Shown here: piece by piece, positions 13,079 to 22,049 of the stretch
How positions within the stretch are numbered: the stretch's first letter is position 1
Layout of the letters: the number at the start of each line of letters is the position of its first letter
Assembly (NCBI RefSeq): GCF_039526385.1
Contig: NZ_BAAAIX010000028.1
Location: 62,001 to 126,000, forward strand
Direction: 5' to 3'
DNA from: Luteococcus peritonei
GTDB taxonomy: Bacteria; Actinomycetota; Actinomycetes; Propionibacteriales; Propionibacteriaceae
DNA length: 64,000 nt
Made by a program: the position numbers and the translations under genes
Notes under the pieces: model-generated
What the model was told of the DNA's origin: nothing
The model's database searches: none
What the model saw: only the letters and a program-made list of their open reading frames with translations

Positions 13079-13084
13079 TGCCAG

Positions 13085-13279
13085 GTGACCGAGACCGAGC
13101 TGTGGCGACGCCTGGGAGCCCACCTGCCCCCGGGACGACGGGAGGCCTGGGCCGACTCGGTGGTGCTCGCCCGGCTGGGCGGGCGCACGGTGGTGGAGGC
13201 GATCTCGGCGGGACTGGACTTCCGCGAGATCTGGCGGGCCGCGGCGGAGAAGCTCGAGGTCCCCGAGCACGGTCGCTGA
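13085..13279 (+). CDS. DUF3046 family small protein
   Basis: A 64-residue acidic-basic protein starting at GTG: WRRLGAHLPPGRREAWADS is followed by VVLARLGGRTVVEAISAG and a WR-rich C-terminal helix. The pattern matches the small actinobacterial DUF3046 family, whose members lie just before recA. Its function is unknown. The protein is cytosolic, helical, and has no Cys. Its position upstream of the SOS box of recA and its leaderless-type promoter suggest constitutive, separate expression. Confidence 0.8.
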   Translation: MTETELWRRLGAHLPPGRREAWADSVVLARLGGRTVVEAISAGLDFREIWRAAAEKLEVPEHGR

Positions 13280-13319
13280 GCCGCACGGACCGCGACACGC
13301 GGGCCCCCGGAGCTGGCAT

Positions 13320-13335
13320 TCGAACATTTGTTCTA
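13320..13335. promoter_or_regulatory. SOS (LexA) box of recA
   Basis: TCGAACATTTGTTCTA matches the actinobacterial LexA site TCGAAC-N4-GTTCGA with one mismatch in the right arm. The -10 hexamer TAGTGT (13337-13342) follows immediately, so LexA would cover the promoter. Confidence 0.88.
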
Positions 13336-13367
13336 CTAGTGTGCTCCGTGGAGCGAGCGCCTCTCAG

Positions 13368-13393
13368 TTGTCCACAACCCCGTCTTTTCCACA
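13368..13393 (+). promoter_or_regulatory. DnaA-box-like pair in the recA leader
   Basis: TTGTCCACA (13368-13376) is a perfect actinobacterial DnaA box. TTTTCCACA (13385-13393) is one base different from the E. coli form and two from the actinobacterial form. Both lie between the LexA-controlled promoter and the second recA promoter. Confidence 0.35.
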
Positions 13394-13415
13394 GATCCTG
13401 CGGCGGGGCGAGAAA

Positions 13416-13438
13416 TTGTCAGAGGCGATTCCTAGAGT
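13416..13438 (+). promoter_or_regulatory. LexA-independent, PafBC-type promoter of recA
   Basis: TTGTCAGAG, eight bases, then TAGAGT. This follows the mycobacterial RecA-NDp pattern TTGTCRGTG-N8-TANNNT, the DNA-damage promoter dependent on PafBC. One position of the -35 half differs (A for T). The layout, a LexA box upstream and this promoter nearer the gene, can be compared with that of mycobacterial recA. Confidence 0.7.
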
Positions 13439-13502
13439 CACAGACGTTGGGTTCGACCACAGACATCTCACCGGTCAGACCGGTCAAGGAAGGAAAGCCA
13501 CC

Positions 13503-14564
<1,062 letters not shown>

Positions 14565-14574
14565 TCCGTCGCTG

Positions 14575-15129
14575 ATGGCAGACGGACCGCGACGTCGACG
14601 GCGGCCTGCGCAGGAGCCCCCTGCGCAGGCCGCCGGTCCCGACGCCGACCCGATGGCGGTGGCGCGCGAGATCGCGCTGCGTCGCCTCACGATGCGTGAC
14701 CACTCGCGCCAGGAGCTTGACGAGAAGCTGGCGGCCAAGGACGTCCCCGACGAGGTGCGCACCGAGCTGCTGGACCGCTTCGAGGAGCTCGGTCTGGTCA
14801 ACGACGCGCACTTCGCCGAGCAGTGGACCCGCGCTCGACGCACCTCGCGCAAACTCTCCGGCTACGCGGTGCGCCGCGAGCTGCAGTCCAAGGGCGTGGA
14901 CCGTGAGGTGATCGACCAGACACTGGAACCGATCGACCACCAGGCCGAGGTGGAACTGGCCACCGAGCTGGCGCGCAAGAAATGGCGGCAGGTGCACCAG
15001 CTGCCGCGCGAGGTGGCCTATCGACGCATGGCCGGCGCCCTGGCCCGCAAGGGTTACGGGCCGGCAGTGGTCTCCGAGGTGGTGCGTGAGGTCATGCAGG
15101 GCGACCCCGACGAGGCCAGCTTCTGGTGA
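14575..15129 (+). CDS. recX: RecA regulator RecX
   Basis: RecX binds in the groove of RecA filaments and limits them. The 184-residue protein has an Arg/Pro-rich N-terminus (about 1-25) and three tandem three-helix repeats; typical segments are RRLTMRDHSRQELDEKL, GLVNDAHFAEQW and VAYRRMAGALARKGY. It lies ten bases after recA, the usual operon, so both are probably induced together. No ribosome site as strong as that of recA is seen, which would keep RecX low relative to RecA. Confidence 0.92.
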   Translation: MADGPRRRRRPAQEPPAQAAGPDADPMAVAREIALRRLTMRDHSRQELDEKLAAKDVPDEVRTELLDRFEELGLVNDAHFAEQWTRARRTSRKLSGYAVRRELQSKGVDREVIDQTLEPIDHQAEVELATELARKKWRQVHQLPREVAYRRMAGALARKGYGPAVVSEVVREVMQGDPDEASFW

Positions 15130-15432
15130 ACCACGGGCTGTCGCACACCCGGCGTCGAGCAGCAGCGCACGACGTGGGGGGAGTGTACGGCGAGGGCGGC
15201 GCCTGGCGGCTGCTGCGTGTTGCCTGGTGACCCCGCCAGCAATAGCCTTCTGGCAAGGAATGAAGCTTCACCTCGACGAATGGTCAACGGGCTCGTCACA
15301 GACCCGCCCGGCGCCTTGGCGCAGATATCCCATCCTGGCGACGCCCAGGTCGGACGGTCCGATGCCGCCCGCCGACCGCTGCCAGGCCCTGCCGTCGCCC
15401 TGAAGTCACCTTCCACCTCACAAGGAGGAATG
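15130..15432. other. Intergenic region between recX and rny
   Basis: About 300 bases without a supported gene. I see no tRNA, strong hairpin or coding frame with actinobacterial third-position bias. AAGGAGG at 15422-15428 is the ribosome site of rny. The part near 15240-15300 (ATAGCCTTC to GAATGGTC) is less GC-rich and may hold the rny promoter, but no clear -35/-10 pair can be set. Confidence 0.5.
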
Positions 15433-17187
15433 ATGACCTGGACCTGGATCGCCCTGCTCGTGCTCGTCGTACTGCTGCTGGCCGTGGTCGGCGGGCTGCT
15501 GCTGGTTCTGCGACGCCTGCGCGAGGTCGCACCCGCACCCGCCGCCCAGACCAAGCCTGTCGAGGCGGCTGCCATCGTCGCGGCAGAGCCCGATCCCGCC
15601 GAGGTCGAGGCACGCGTGCGACGCCTGCTACAGGCACGTGAGCAGGAGCTCGAGAGCCTGGCGGGTGAGCAGCAGCGACGCGCCGCGGAGCTGGAGCGAC
15701 TGCAGGCGGAGACCGCCCGAGCCGCCGAGCAGGCGGCCGCCCAGTTGGCCGAGACGGAGCGGACGCGTGCCGCCACCGAGGAGTTTGCCGCGGGGGAGCG
15801 GCAGGACCTGCGCGCCCTGCGCACCAGCCTGGAGGGGCGCGAGCAGCGGCTGGCCGAGCGGGAGGAGCGCCTGCTGGCGGAGGGGAGAACCCTGGAGACC
15901 CGCAGCGCGCAGATGGTGGAGATCCGTGACGCTGCCGAGAAGCTGCGGGCCGAGCTCGAGACCGAGCGTGAGCGCATGCGCGTCGAGCACGAGGCGGAGC
16001 GCGAACGCCAGCGCGTCGAGCACCAGGAGAGGCTCGTAGCCCTCGAGGCCGAGCTGCAGCGGGTGGCCGCGCTGGACCCGAGCCAGGCCCGCGCCGAGGT
16101 GATGGCGCGCGTCGAGCACGAGTCACGGCTGGAGGCCACCGCGCTGTCCCGTGAGATCGAGCAGAAGGCGCACCGCGAGGCCGAGCAGCGCGCTCGCGGC
16201 ATCATCGTCACCGCCATCCAGCGACTGGCCGCCGAGCAGACCTCGGAGTCGGTGGTCTCCACCCTGGACCTGCCCAGCGACGAGATGAAGGGCCGGATCA
16301 TCGGCCGCGAGGGGCGCAACATCCGCCACTTCGAGCAGGTGACCGGCGTCAACGTGATGATCGACGACACCCCGGGCTCGGTGCTGCTCAGCTGCTTCGA
16401 CCCGGTGCGCCGCGAGGTGGCCCGACTCACGCTGCAGGAGCTGGTGGAGGATGGCCGGATCCATCCGGCACGCATCGAGGAGGTCTACGAACGCTCCCGT
16501 GACCGGATCGAGCAGCGCTGCCTGCGCGCGGCCGAGGACGCGCTCGCCGAGGTGGGGATCAGCGACCTGGACCCGGATCTTGTGCCGGTGCTCGGCTCCC
16601 TGCGCTATCGCACCAGCTACGGCCAGAACGTGCTGCGCCACCTGGTGGAGTGCGCCCACCTCGCCGGGATGATGGCCTCCGAGCTGGGCCTGGACGTGGC
16701 TGCCTGCACCCGGGCGGCCTTCCTGCACGACATCGGCAAGGCCCTCACCCACGAGGTCGAGGGTTCCCATGCCCTGGTCGGCGCCGAGCTGGCCCGCAAG
16801 CACGGCGAGAGCCCCGACATCGTCCACGCCATCGAGGCCCACCACAACGAGGTCGAGCCCACCACCGTCGAGGCCATCCTCACCCAGGCCGCCGATGCCA
16901 TCTCCGGTTCCCGCCCGGGCGCCCGCCGTGAGTCCCTGGAGGCCTACGTGCACCGGCTGGAGCGGCTGGAGGAGATCGCCGCCTCGCACGATGGCGTGGA
17001 CCGGGTCTTCGCCATGCAGGCCGGTCGCGAGGTGCGCGTCATGGTCAGCCCCGAGGAGATGGACGACATCGCCTCGCACGCCCTGGCCCGCGACATCGCC
17101 CACGAGATCCAGAGCGAACTCACCTATCCCGGCCAGATCCGCGTGACCGTGGTGCGCGAGTCCCGGGCCACCGAGATCGCCCACTGA
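15433..17187 (+). CDS. rny: Ribonuclease Y
   Basis: RNase Y is a membrane-anchored endoribonuclease that starts mRNA decay. The 584 residues show one N-terminal membrane helix (about 4-28), a long Glu/Arg/Ala-rich coiled coil (about 50-260), a KH domain with GRIIGREGRNIRHFE (about 287-301), and an HD domain with FLHDIGKALTHE (about 430-441) holding the His-Asp metal ligands. The ATG at 15433 has AAGGAGG four bases upstream. The position after recX and before miaB is common in actinobacteria that have RNase Y. Confidence 0.93.
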   Translation: MTWTWIALLVLVVLLLAVVGGLLLVLRRLREVAPAPAAQTKPVEAAAIVAAEPDPAEVEARVRRLLQAREQELESLAGEQQRRAAELERLQAETARAAEQAAAQLAETERTRAATEEFAAGERQDLRALRTSLEGREQRLAEREERLLAEGRTLETRSAQMVEIRDAAEKLRAELETERERMRVEHEAERERQRVEHQERLVALEAELQRVAALDPSQARAEVMARVEHESRLEATALSREIEQKAHREAEQRARGIIVTAIQRLAAEQTSESVVSTLDLPSDEMKGRIIGREGRNIRHFEQVTGVNVMIDDTPGSVLLSCFDPVRREVARLTLQELVEDGRIHPARIEEVYERSRDRIEQRCLRAAEDALAEVGISDLDPDLVPVLGSLRYRTSYGQNVLRHLVECAHLAGMMASELGLDVAACTRAAFLHDIGKALTHEVEGSHALVGAELARKHGESPDIVHAIEAHHNEVEPTTVEAILTQAADAISGSRPGARRESLEAYVHRLERLEEIAASHDGVDRVFAMQAGREVRVMVSPEEMDDIASHALARDIAHEIQSELTYPGQIRVTVVRESRATEIAH

Positions 17188-17209
17188 CCCGGGACATGGC
17201 CCAGCAGGT

Positions 17210-18124
17210 TCAGCCCCGGGTGAGCGCCTCGCGGCGCAGCCCCCAACGGCACCGGTGCTCGGCGCCGGGCGCCAGAACGGTCAGATCGTGGTGGGTGGGG
17301 CCCGGGTTGAAGGCGTCGGGGCCGATGCTCATCGGTTCCACGGCCACCGATTCCCGGTCGCCGGGGGTGTAGACCTGCACCCAGTCCATGCCCGCTCCGG
17401 CCCACAGCAGGGTGCGGTGCTCGGTGCCGCGCAGCTCCGCCTGCCAGCCGCCCGCACTGCTGGGGTGGGTGAAGGCGGTGTCGAGCTCGCGGCCGCCCAG
17501 GGGTGCCGCGCTGCGCAGGTCCAGCGCGCTGTCCTCCACCGGGTGCAGGGCCAACGGCAGCAGTCGCTCGTCGGACTCCAGCCAGGCGTCGAAGGGCAGC
17601 ACCAGGCTGCAGTCGTCCACCGCCACCCCCGCATCGGGGGAGGTGAGGTAGGGGTGCGCGGCATAGCCATAGGGCACCGGCCGCTCACCCAGGTTGCGGG
17701 CGCCCACCTCGACCACCAGCCCCTCGTCGGCCAGACGGTGGGTGATGACCATCTCCAGCGGTACCGGCCAACCGGGTTGCGGGGCCAGCAGCACTCGCTG
17801 GGTGACGGTGTCCTCCGTCTTGGCCAGCGTCTGCCACGGCAGCCAGCGCACCAGCCCGTGGATGGCATTGCGACGCTCGGGCTCGCTCAGCGGCAACTGG
17901 TGGTCCTCACCGTCGAAGACCCAGTGGCCGTCCTGGATCCGGTTCGGCCACGGGGCCAGCTGCTGTCCCTGGCTGGAGAAGGGCGAGGCCTCCTGCGCGA
18001 AAGGTGTCACCACGTCGTGCCCGGCGCTGCGGTAGCTGCGCAGCGTCGCGCCGAGCTCGGTGACGATGGCGAGCTGGTCGTCGTGGACCAGCACGTGCTG
18101 GATGCCGGTGGGGGAGAGCGCCAT
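17210..18124 (-). CDS. Aldose 1-epimerase family protein
   Basis: Members interconvert alpha and beta anomers of sugars. The 304-residue protein shows WPNR (59-62), a His in NAIHGLV (H89), the catalytic-type His in YAAHPYL (H157), an Asp in ELDTAF and the base Glu in AVEPMS (E263). This is the YihR/GalM-like arrangement of the galactose mutarotase fold. The start is the ATG at 18124, since the upstream extension overlaps the miaB start. It is convergent with rny, 22 bases away. The specific sugar is unknown. Confidence 0.85.
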   Translation of the reverse strand: MALSPTGIQHVLVHDDQLAIVTELGATLRSYRSAGHDVVTPFAQEASPFSSQGQQLAPWPNRIQDGHWVFDGEDHQLPLSEPERRNAIHGLVRWLPWQTLAKTEDTVTQRVLLAPQPGWPVPLEMVITHRLADEGLVVEVGARNLGERPVPYGYAAHPYLTSPDAGVAVDDCSLVLPFDAWLESDERLLPLALHPVEDSALDLRSAAPLGGRELDTAFTHPSSAGGWQAELRGTEHRTLLWAGAGMDWVQVYTPGDRESVAVEPMSIGPDAFNPGPTHHDLTVLAPGAEHRCRWGLRREALTRG

Positions 18125-18191
18125 GGCCGCCAGCCTAGCCAGCGGCGCCGATTCCGTCGCGGGGCGGAGGCCACCGTAGAGTTGTCCCACC

Positions 18192-19691
18192 ATGCAGAAG
18201 ACCATCAGCACCCCTGACGCCGACCAGGCGCCCCGCAGCTACCAGGTGATCACCTACGGCTGCCAGATGAACGTCCACGACTCCGAGCGCATCTCCGGCC
18301 TGCTGGAGGGCGCCGGCCTGGTGCGCAATGAGCGCGAGGCCGCCGAGGAGGGCGGCGCCGACGTGGTGGTCTTCAACACCTGCGCGGTCCGCGAGAATGC
18401 CGACAACCGGCTCTACGGCACCTTGGGACACATGGCCGCGGTGAAGCGGAACCGCCCCGGCATGCAGATCGCCGTCGGTGGCTGCATGGCCCAGAAGGAC
18501 CGCGAGGTCATCGTGCGACGTGCCCCCTGGGTGGACGTGGTCTTCGGCACCCACAACGTGGGCAAGCTGCCCCTGCTGCTGGAGCGGGCCCGTGTCGAGC
18601 AGGCCAGCCAGGTGGAGATCGTCGAGGCGCTGGAGAACTTCCCCTCCAACCTGCCCACCCGTCGCGAGTCGCCCTACTCGGCCTGGGTGAGCATCAGCGT
18701 GGGCTGCAACAACACCTGCACCTTCTGCATCGTGCCGCAGCTGCGCGGCAAGGAGACCGACCGGCGTCCCGGCGACATCCTGGCCGAGATCCGGATGCTG
18801 GTGGACGAGGGGGTCCAGGAGGTCACCCTGCTGGGCCAGAACGTGAACACCTACGGCGTCGAGTTCGGCGACCGGGGCGCCTTCGCCAAGCTGCTGCGCG
18901 CCTGCGGCGAGATCGACGGGCTGGAGCGGGTGCGCTTCACCAGCCCCCACCCGGCCTCCTTCACCGACGACGTGATCGAGGCGATGGCCACCACCCACAA
19001 CGTGATGCCCAGCCTGCACATGCCGCTCCAGTCCGGCTCGGACACGGTGCTGCGCGCCATGCGTCGCAGCTACCGCAGCGAGCGCTTCCTGGGAATCCTG
19101 GACCGGGTCCGCCAGGCCATGCCGCAGGCCGCGATCACCACCGACATCATCGTCGGCTTCCCCGGCGAGACCGAGGAGGACTTCGAGGCCACCATGGAGG
19201 TGGTGCGCCGAGCGCGGTTCAGCGCCGCCTTCACCTTCCAGTACTCGATCCGTCCGGGCACCCCGGCCGGCGAGATGGCCGACCAGGTGCCGAAGACCGT
19301 GGTCCAGGAGCGCTACGAGCGGCTGCTGGCGCTGGTCAACCAGACCGCCTGGGAGGAGAACCAGAAGCTGGAGGGCACCGAGGTCGAGGTGATGTTCGCC
19401 GCGGGGGAGGGCAAGAAGGACGCCGAGACCCACCGCATGACCGGCCGTTCCCGCGACAACCGCCTGGTGCACGTCACCGTCCCCACCGAGCCCGAGCTGC
19501 GGCCCCGCCCCGGGGACATCGCCCGCACCGTCATCACCCACGGCGCCCCGCACCACCTCAATGCCGACGCCGGCATCACCGGCCTGCGCCGGACCCGCGG
19601 TGGCGATGCCTGGCAGGCGGTGCACGAGGCCCCGCCGGTACCCACGGGCGTCAGCCTGGGGATGCCGGGCATCGGCGCGCCCGCCAGCTGA
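18192..19691 (+). CDS. miaB: tRNA-2-methylthio-N6-dimethylallyladenosine synthase MiaB
   Basis: MiaB adds a methylthio group to isopentenyl-A37 of tRNA, the step after MiaA, which is encoded 466 bases downstream. The 499 residues have the methylthiotransferase domain Cys at 24, 64 and 98, the radical-SAM cluster Cys at 172, 176 and 179 (GCNNTCTFCIVP), and a TRAM domain near 375-440. The C-terminal 50 residues, ending in a Pro/Gly-rich tail, exceed the common core. A TAGAGT hexamer lies nine bases before the ATG. It is divergent from the epimerase gene. Confidence 0.95.
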   Translation: MQKTISTPDADQAPRSYQVITYGCQMNVHDSERISGLLEGAGLVRNEREAAEEGGADVVVFNTCAVRENADNRLYGTLGHMAAVKRNRPGMQIAVGGCMAQKDREVIVRRAPWVDVVFGTHNVGKLPLLLERARVEQASQVEIVEALENFPSNLPTRRESPYSAWVSISVGCNNTCTFCIVPQLRGKETDRRPGDILAEIRMLVDEGVQEVTLLGQNVNTYGVEFGDRGAFAKLLRACGEIDGLERVRFTSPHPASFTDDVIEAMATTHNVMPSLHMPLQSGSDTVLRAMRRSYRSERFLGILDRVRQAMPQAAITTDIIVGFPGETEEDFEATMEVVRRARFSAAFTFQYSIRPGTPAGEMADQVPKTVVQERYERLLALVNQTAWEENQKLEGTEVEVMFAAGEGKKDAETHRMTGRSRDNRLVHVTVPTEPELRPRPGDIARTVITHGAPHHLNADAGITGLRRTRGGDAWQAVHEAPPVPTGVSLGMPGIGAPAS

Positions 19692-19718
19692 GGCAAAGGC
19701 ACTCCTGCCGGACACGCA

Positions 19719-19752
19719 CCGAGGGGCGGATGGATGACCATCCGCCCCTCGG
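19719..19752. terminator. Strong bidirectional terminator between miaB and the MT0933-like gene
   Basis: A perfect 15-bp stem (CCGAGGGGCGGATGG and its complement) with a four-base ATGA loop. It lies between two convergent genes. Confidence 0.85.
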
Positions 19753-19777
19753 CATGTCGTGTGTGTCGAAGCCTCGC

Positions 19778-19990
19778 TCAGAGGTTGCCGGTGCGGTTCT
19801 TGACCGCATCCTGGCCCTGGTCGACCTTGTCGGCGTACTTGCCGCCGGTGCGAGCGTCGAACGCGTCGCCTGCCTTGTCCACTCCCGCATCAACCTTGTC
19901 CTGGTTGGCGTTCACGGCGTCCTTGGCCTTGTCGATCAGGCTTCCCTCGTCACCGCTGAGGGCTTCCTTCGCCTTGTCCAGCAGACCCAT
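19778..19990 (-). CDS. MT0933-like antitoxin-family small protein
   Basis: A 70-residue, highly charged, helical protein starting MGLLDKAKEALSGDEG, with repeated D-K-V/A-D-x-G-x-D-K-A units and the segment TGGKYADKVDQGQD. This pattern is that of the MT0933 (Rv0909)-type antitoxin family. The start ATG at 19990 has AGGAC seven bases upstream. No toxin gene adjoins; the neighbours are miaB and miaA. Many actinobacteria carry such orphan proteins, so an antitoxin role is doubtful and a stress-related role is equally possible. Confidence 0.72.
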   Translation of the reverse strand: MGLLDKAKEALSGDEGSLIDKAKDAVNANQDKVDAGVDKAGDAFDARTGGKYADKVDQGQDAVKNRTGNL

Positions 19991-20156
19991 AGGCCCGGTC
20001 CTTTCGTTCGACGACACCCCGTGTCCGGGGATGGCCTCCATCCTGCACCCCTGCGGGGGTGTACGGCGGGCTTTCTGTAGACATTTGTCCGATCGTGCGG
20101 CCTTTCAGCCGATGGCGAATTTCCGCGTCCGGACGGCCCCCGGCCACAATGGCGGG

Positions 20157-21086
20157 GTGATTCCTCCGCTGGTCGTGCTGAACGGCCCCACCGCATCTGG
20201 CAAGTCCAGCCTGGCGATCGAGGTCTGCCTGCAGCTCGCGGACCGGGGACGGCCGGCTGAGGTGGTCAATGCCGACTCCATGCTGGTCTACCGGGGCATG
20301 GACATCGGCACCGCCAAGCCGACGCGCGAGGAGCTTGCTCTGGTGCCCCACCACCTCGTCGACATTGCGGAGGTCACCGAACCGGCCTCGGTGGCCGACT
20401 TCCAGGCCAGGGCCCGTGAGGTGGTCGCCGAGCTGCGCGCGGCCGGCGTGGTGCCGCTGCTGGTGGGCGGCTCGGCCCTCTACGTGCACGCCATCGTGGA
20501 CCACTTCTCCTTCCCGGGCACCGATCCCGAGGTGCGCGCCCGCTGGGAGCAGGAGCTGGCAGCCGTCGGGCCCAAGGCGCTGCACGCCCAGCTGGCCGCC
20601 CGCGACCCGCAGGTGGCCGCCAGCATCCTGCCCGGCAACGGGCGACGCATCGTGCGCGCCCTGGAGGTGCTGGAGCTCAGCGGCGGCTTCACCCCGCAGC
20701 TGCCGGAGTGGAGCTACGCCCTGGACGACGTGCACCAGTTCGGCCTGCGGCTGGAGCGCACCACCATGGACCGGCGCATCGACGAGCGGGTGGACGTGAT
20801 GTTCGCCGAGGGTCTGGTCGAGGAGGTGCGCCGCCTGGAGGGCCAAGGGCTGCGCGAGGGGCTGACCGCCTCCCGGGCGCTGGGCTATCGCCAGGTGCTG
20901 TCCTTCCTGGACGGAGACCTGAGCGAGCAGGAGGCGCGTGAGCGCACCAAGAGCGGCACCCGCCGCTTCGCCCGCAAACAGCTGGCCTGGTTCCGGCGCG
21001 ACCCCCGGGTGACCTGGCTCGACGCGGACCCGCCGGCCACCACCGAGCAGCTGGCGCGCCAGGTCCTTGAGGCGCTACCTGCTTGA
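20157..21086 (+). CDS. miaA: tRNA dimethylallyltransferase MiaA
   Basis: MiaA transfers a dimethylallyl group to A37 of tRNAs that read UNN codons, making the substrate of MiaB. From GTG at 20157 it has 309 residues. The P-loop GPTASGKS is at about 9-16, followed by VNADSMLVYRGMDIGTAKP (substrate pocket) and the C-terminal GYRQVLSFLDG and RRFARKQLAWFRRDPR tRNA-binding segments. The frame is open upstream to 19734, but that part is antisense to the small MT0933-like gene. dapF follows 65 bases later, as in many actinobacteria. Confidence 0.94.
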   Translation: MIPPLVVLNGPTASGKSSLAIEVCLQLADRGRPAEVVNADSMLVYRGMDIGTAKPTREELALVPHHLVDIAEVTEPASVADFQARAREVVAELRAAGVVPLLVGGSALYVHAIVDHFSFPGTDPEVRARWEQELAAVGPKALHAQLAARDPQVAASILPGNGRRIVRALEVLELSGGFTPQLPEWSYALDDVHQFGLRLERTTMDRRIDERVDVMFAEGLVEEVRRLEGQGLREGLTASRALGYRQVLSFLDGDLSEQEARERTKSGTRRFARKQLAWFRRDPRVTWLDADPPATTEQLARQVLEALPA

Positions 21087-21138
21087 GTGATGGTGACGGG
21101 GGTGCTGCTCCCGGACCCGCCACAGCCTGCCGGGCCGG

Positions 21139-21144
21139 TAGCGT
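21139..21144 (+). promoter_or_regulatory. -10 hexamer TAGCGT of dapF
   Basis: TAGCGT ends seven bases before the dapF ATG; the 12-mer TAGCGTTGCCGC is identical to that before thiL. A leaderless transcript is indicated. Confidence 0.45.
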
Positions 21145-21151
21145 TGCCGCC

Positions 21152-21985
21152 ATGAAGAGCTTGACGTTCACCAAGGGCCACGGCACCCGCAACGACTTCG
21201 TGATCATCGCGGACCGCCACGGCATGGTGCCGGTGACCGCGGCCGAGGTGCGCTTCCTGTGCGACCGCCGCGGCGGGATCGGTGCGGACGGCCTGCTGCG
21301 CGTCACGATGGCCGGCCAGATGCCGGACTGGGACGGCCCGAAGGACCTGTGGTTCATGGACTACCGCAATGCCGACGGCTCGATCGCCGAGATGTGCGGC
21401 AACGGTCTGCGGGTCTTCGCGCGCTACCTGATGGAGAACGACCTGGTGGAGGTGGCGGAGCACTTCGACGTCGCCACCCGCGCCGGGGTGCGCCGGATCT
21501 GGCCGCAGCTGGACGGCACGATCCGCACCAGCATGGGACGGGTGGGCGTGGCACAGGGACCGGTGACGGTCTCGACCACCCAGGGATCGTGGGCCGCCAC
21601 GCAGGTGGACGTCGGCAACCCGCATGCGGTGGTGGTGCTCGACGAGCAGGTCAGCCTGGCCGAGCTTGACCTCTCCCGTGCCCCCGAGGTGCCCGCCGAG
21701 GCCTATCCGCAGGGCGCCAATGTGGAGTTCGTCGAGGTGCTCGACGAGCGCCACATCCGGATGCGGGTCCACGAGCGTGGCTCCGGCGAGACGATGAGCT
21801 GTGGCACAGGCACGGTCGCGGCGGCAGCCGCCCACGCCCGGCTGACCGGCCTGGGTGACGGCGAGGTGCGCGTCGACGTGCCCGGTGGGACGCTGCGGGT
21901 CGGCCTGGCCGAGGGCGAGGCGACGCTGTGCGGGCCGGCTGTCCTGGTGGCCCGCGGCGAGGCGATGCTCCCGGACAACCTCTGA
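21152..21985 (+). CDS. dapF: Diaminopimelate epimerase
   Basis: DapF converts LL- to meso-diaminopimelate for lysine and peptidoglycan synthesis. Its two catalytic cysteines are visible: C82 in EMCGNGLRVFAR and C217 in ETMSCGTGT. The N-terminal GHGTRNDFVII segment and DVGNPHAVV are also typical. The length of 277 residues is standard. The ATG lies seven bases after a TAGCGT hexamer. Confidence 0.96.
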   Translation: MKSLTFTKGHGTRNDFVIIADRHGMVPVTAAEVRFLCDRRGGIGADGLLRVTMAGQMPDWDGPKDLWFMDYRNADGSIAEMCGNGLRVFARYLMENDLVEVAEHFDVATRAGVRRIWPQLDGTIRTSMGRVGVAQGPVTVSTTQGSWAATQVDVGNPHAVVVLDEQVSLAELDLSRAPEVPAEAYPQGANVEFVEVLDERHIRMRVHERGSGETMSCGTGTVAAAAAHARLTGLGDGEVRVDVPGGTLRVGLAEGEATLCGPAVLVARGEAMLPDNL

Positions 21986-22049
21986 GCCGCTGCGCCTGGG
22001 GCTTAATTGGCTGGTGGGGGCGCGGAGCAGGTGGCAAGCTGGTCGGACG

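Noticed and set aside
17187..17221. Hairpin ACCCGGG/CCCGGGT between rny and the epimerase gene
   Set aside because: A 7-bp stem with a 21-base loop is too weak to call as a terminator.
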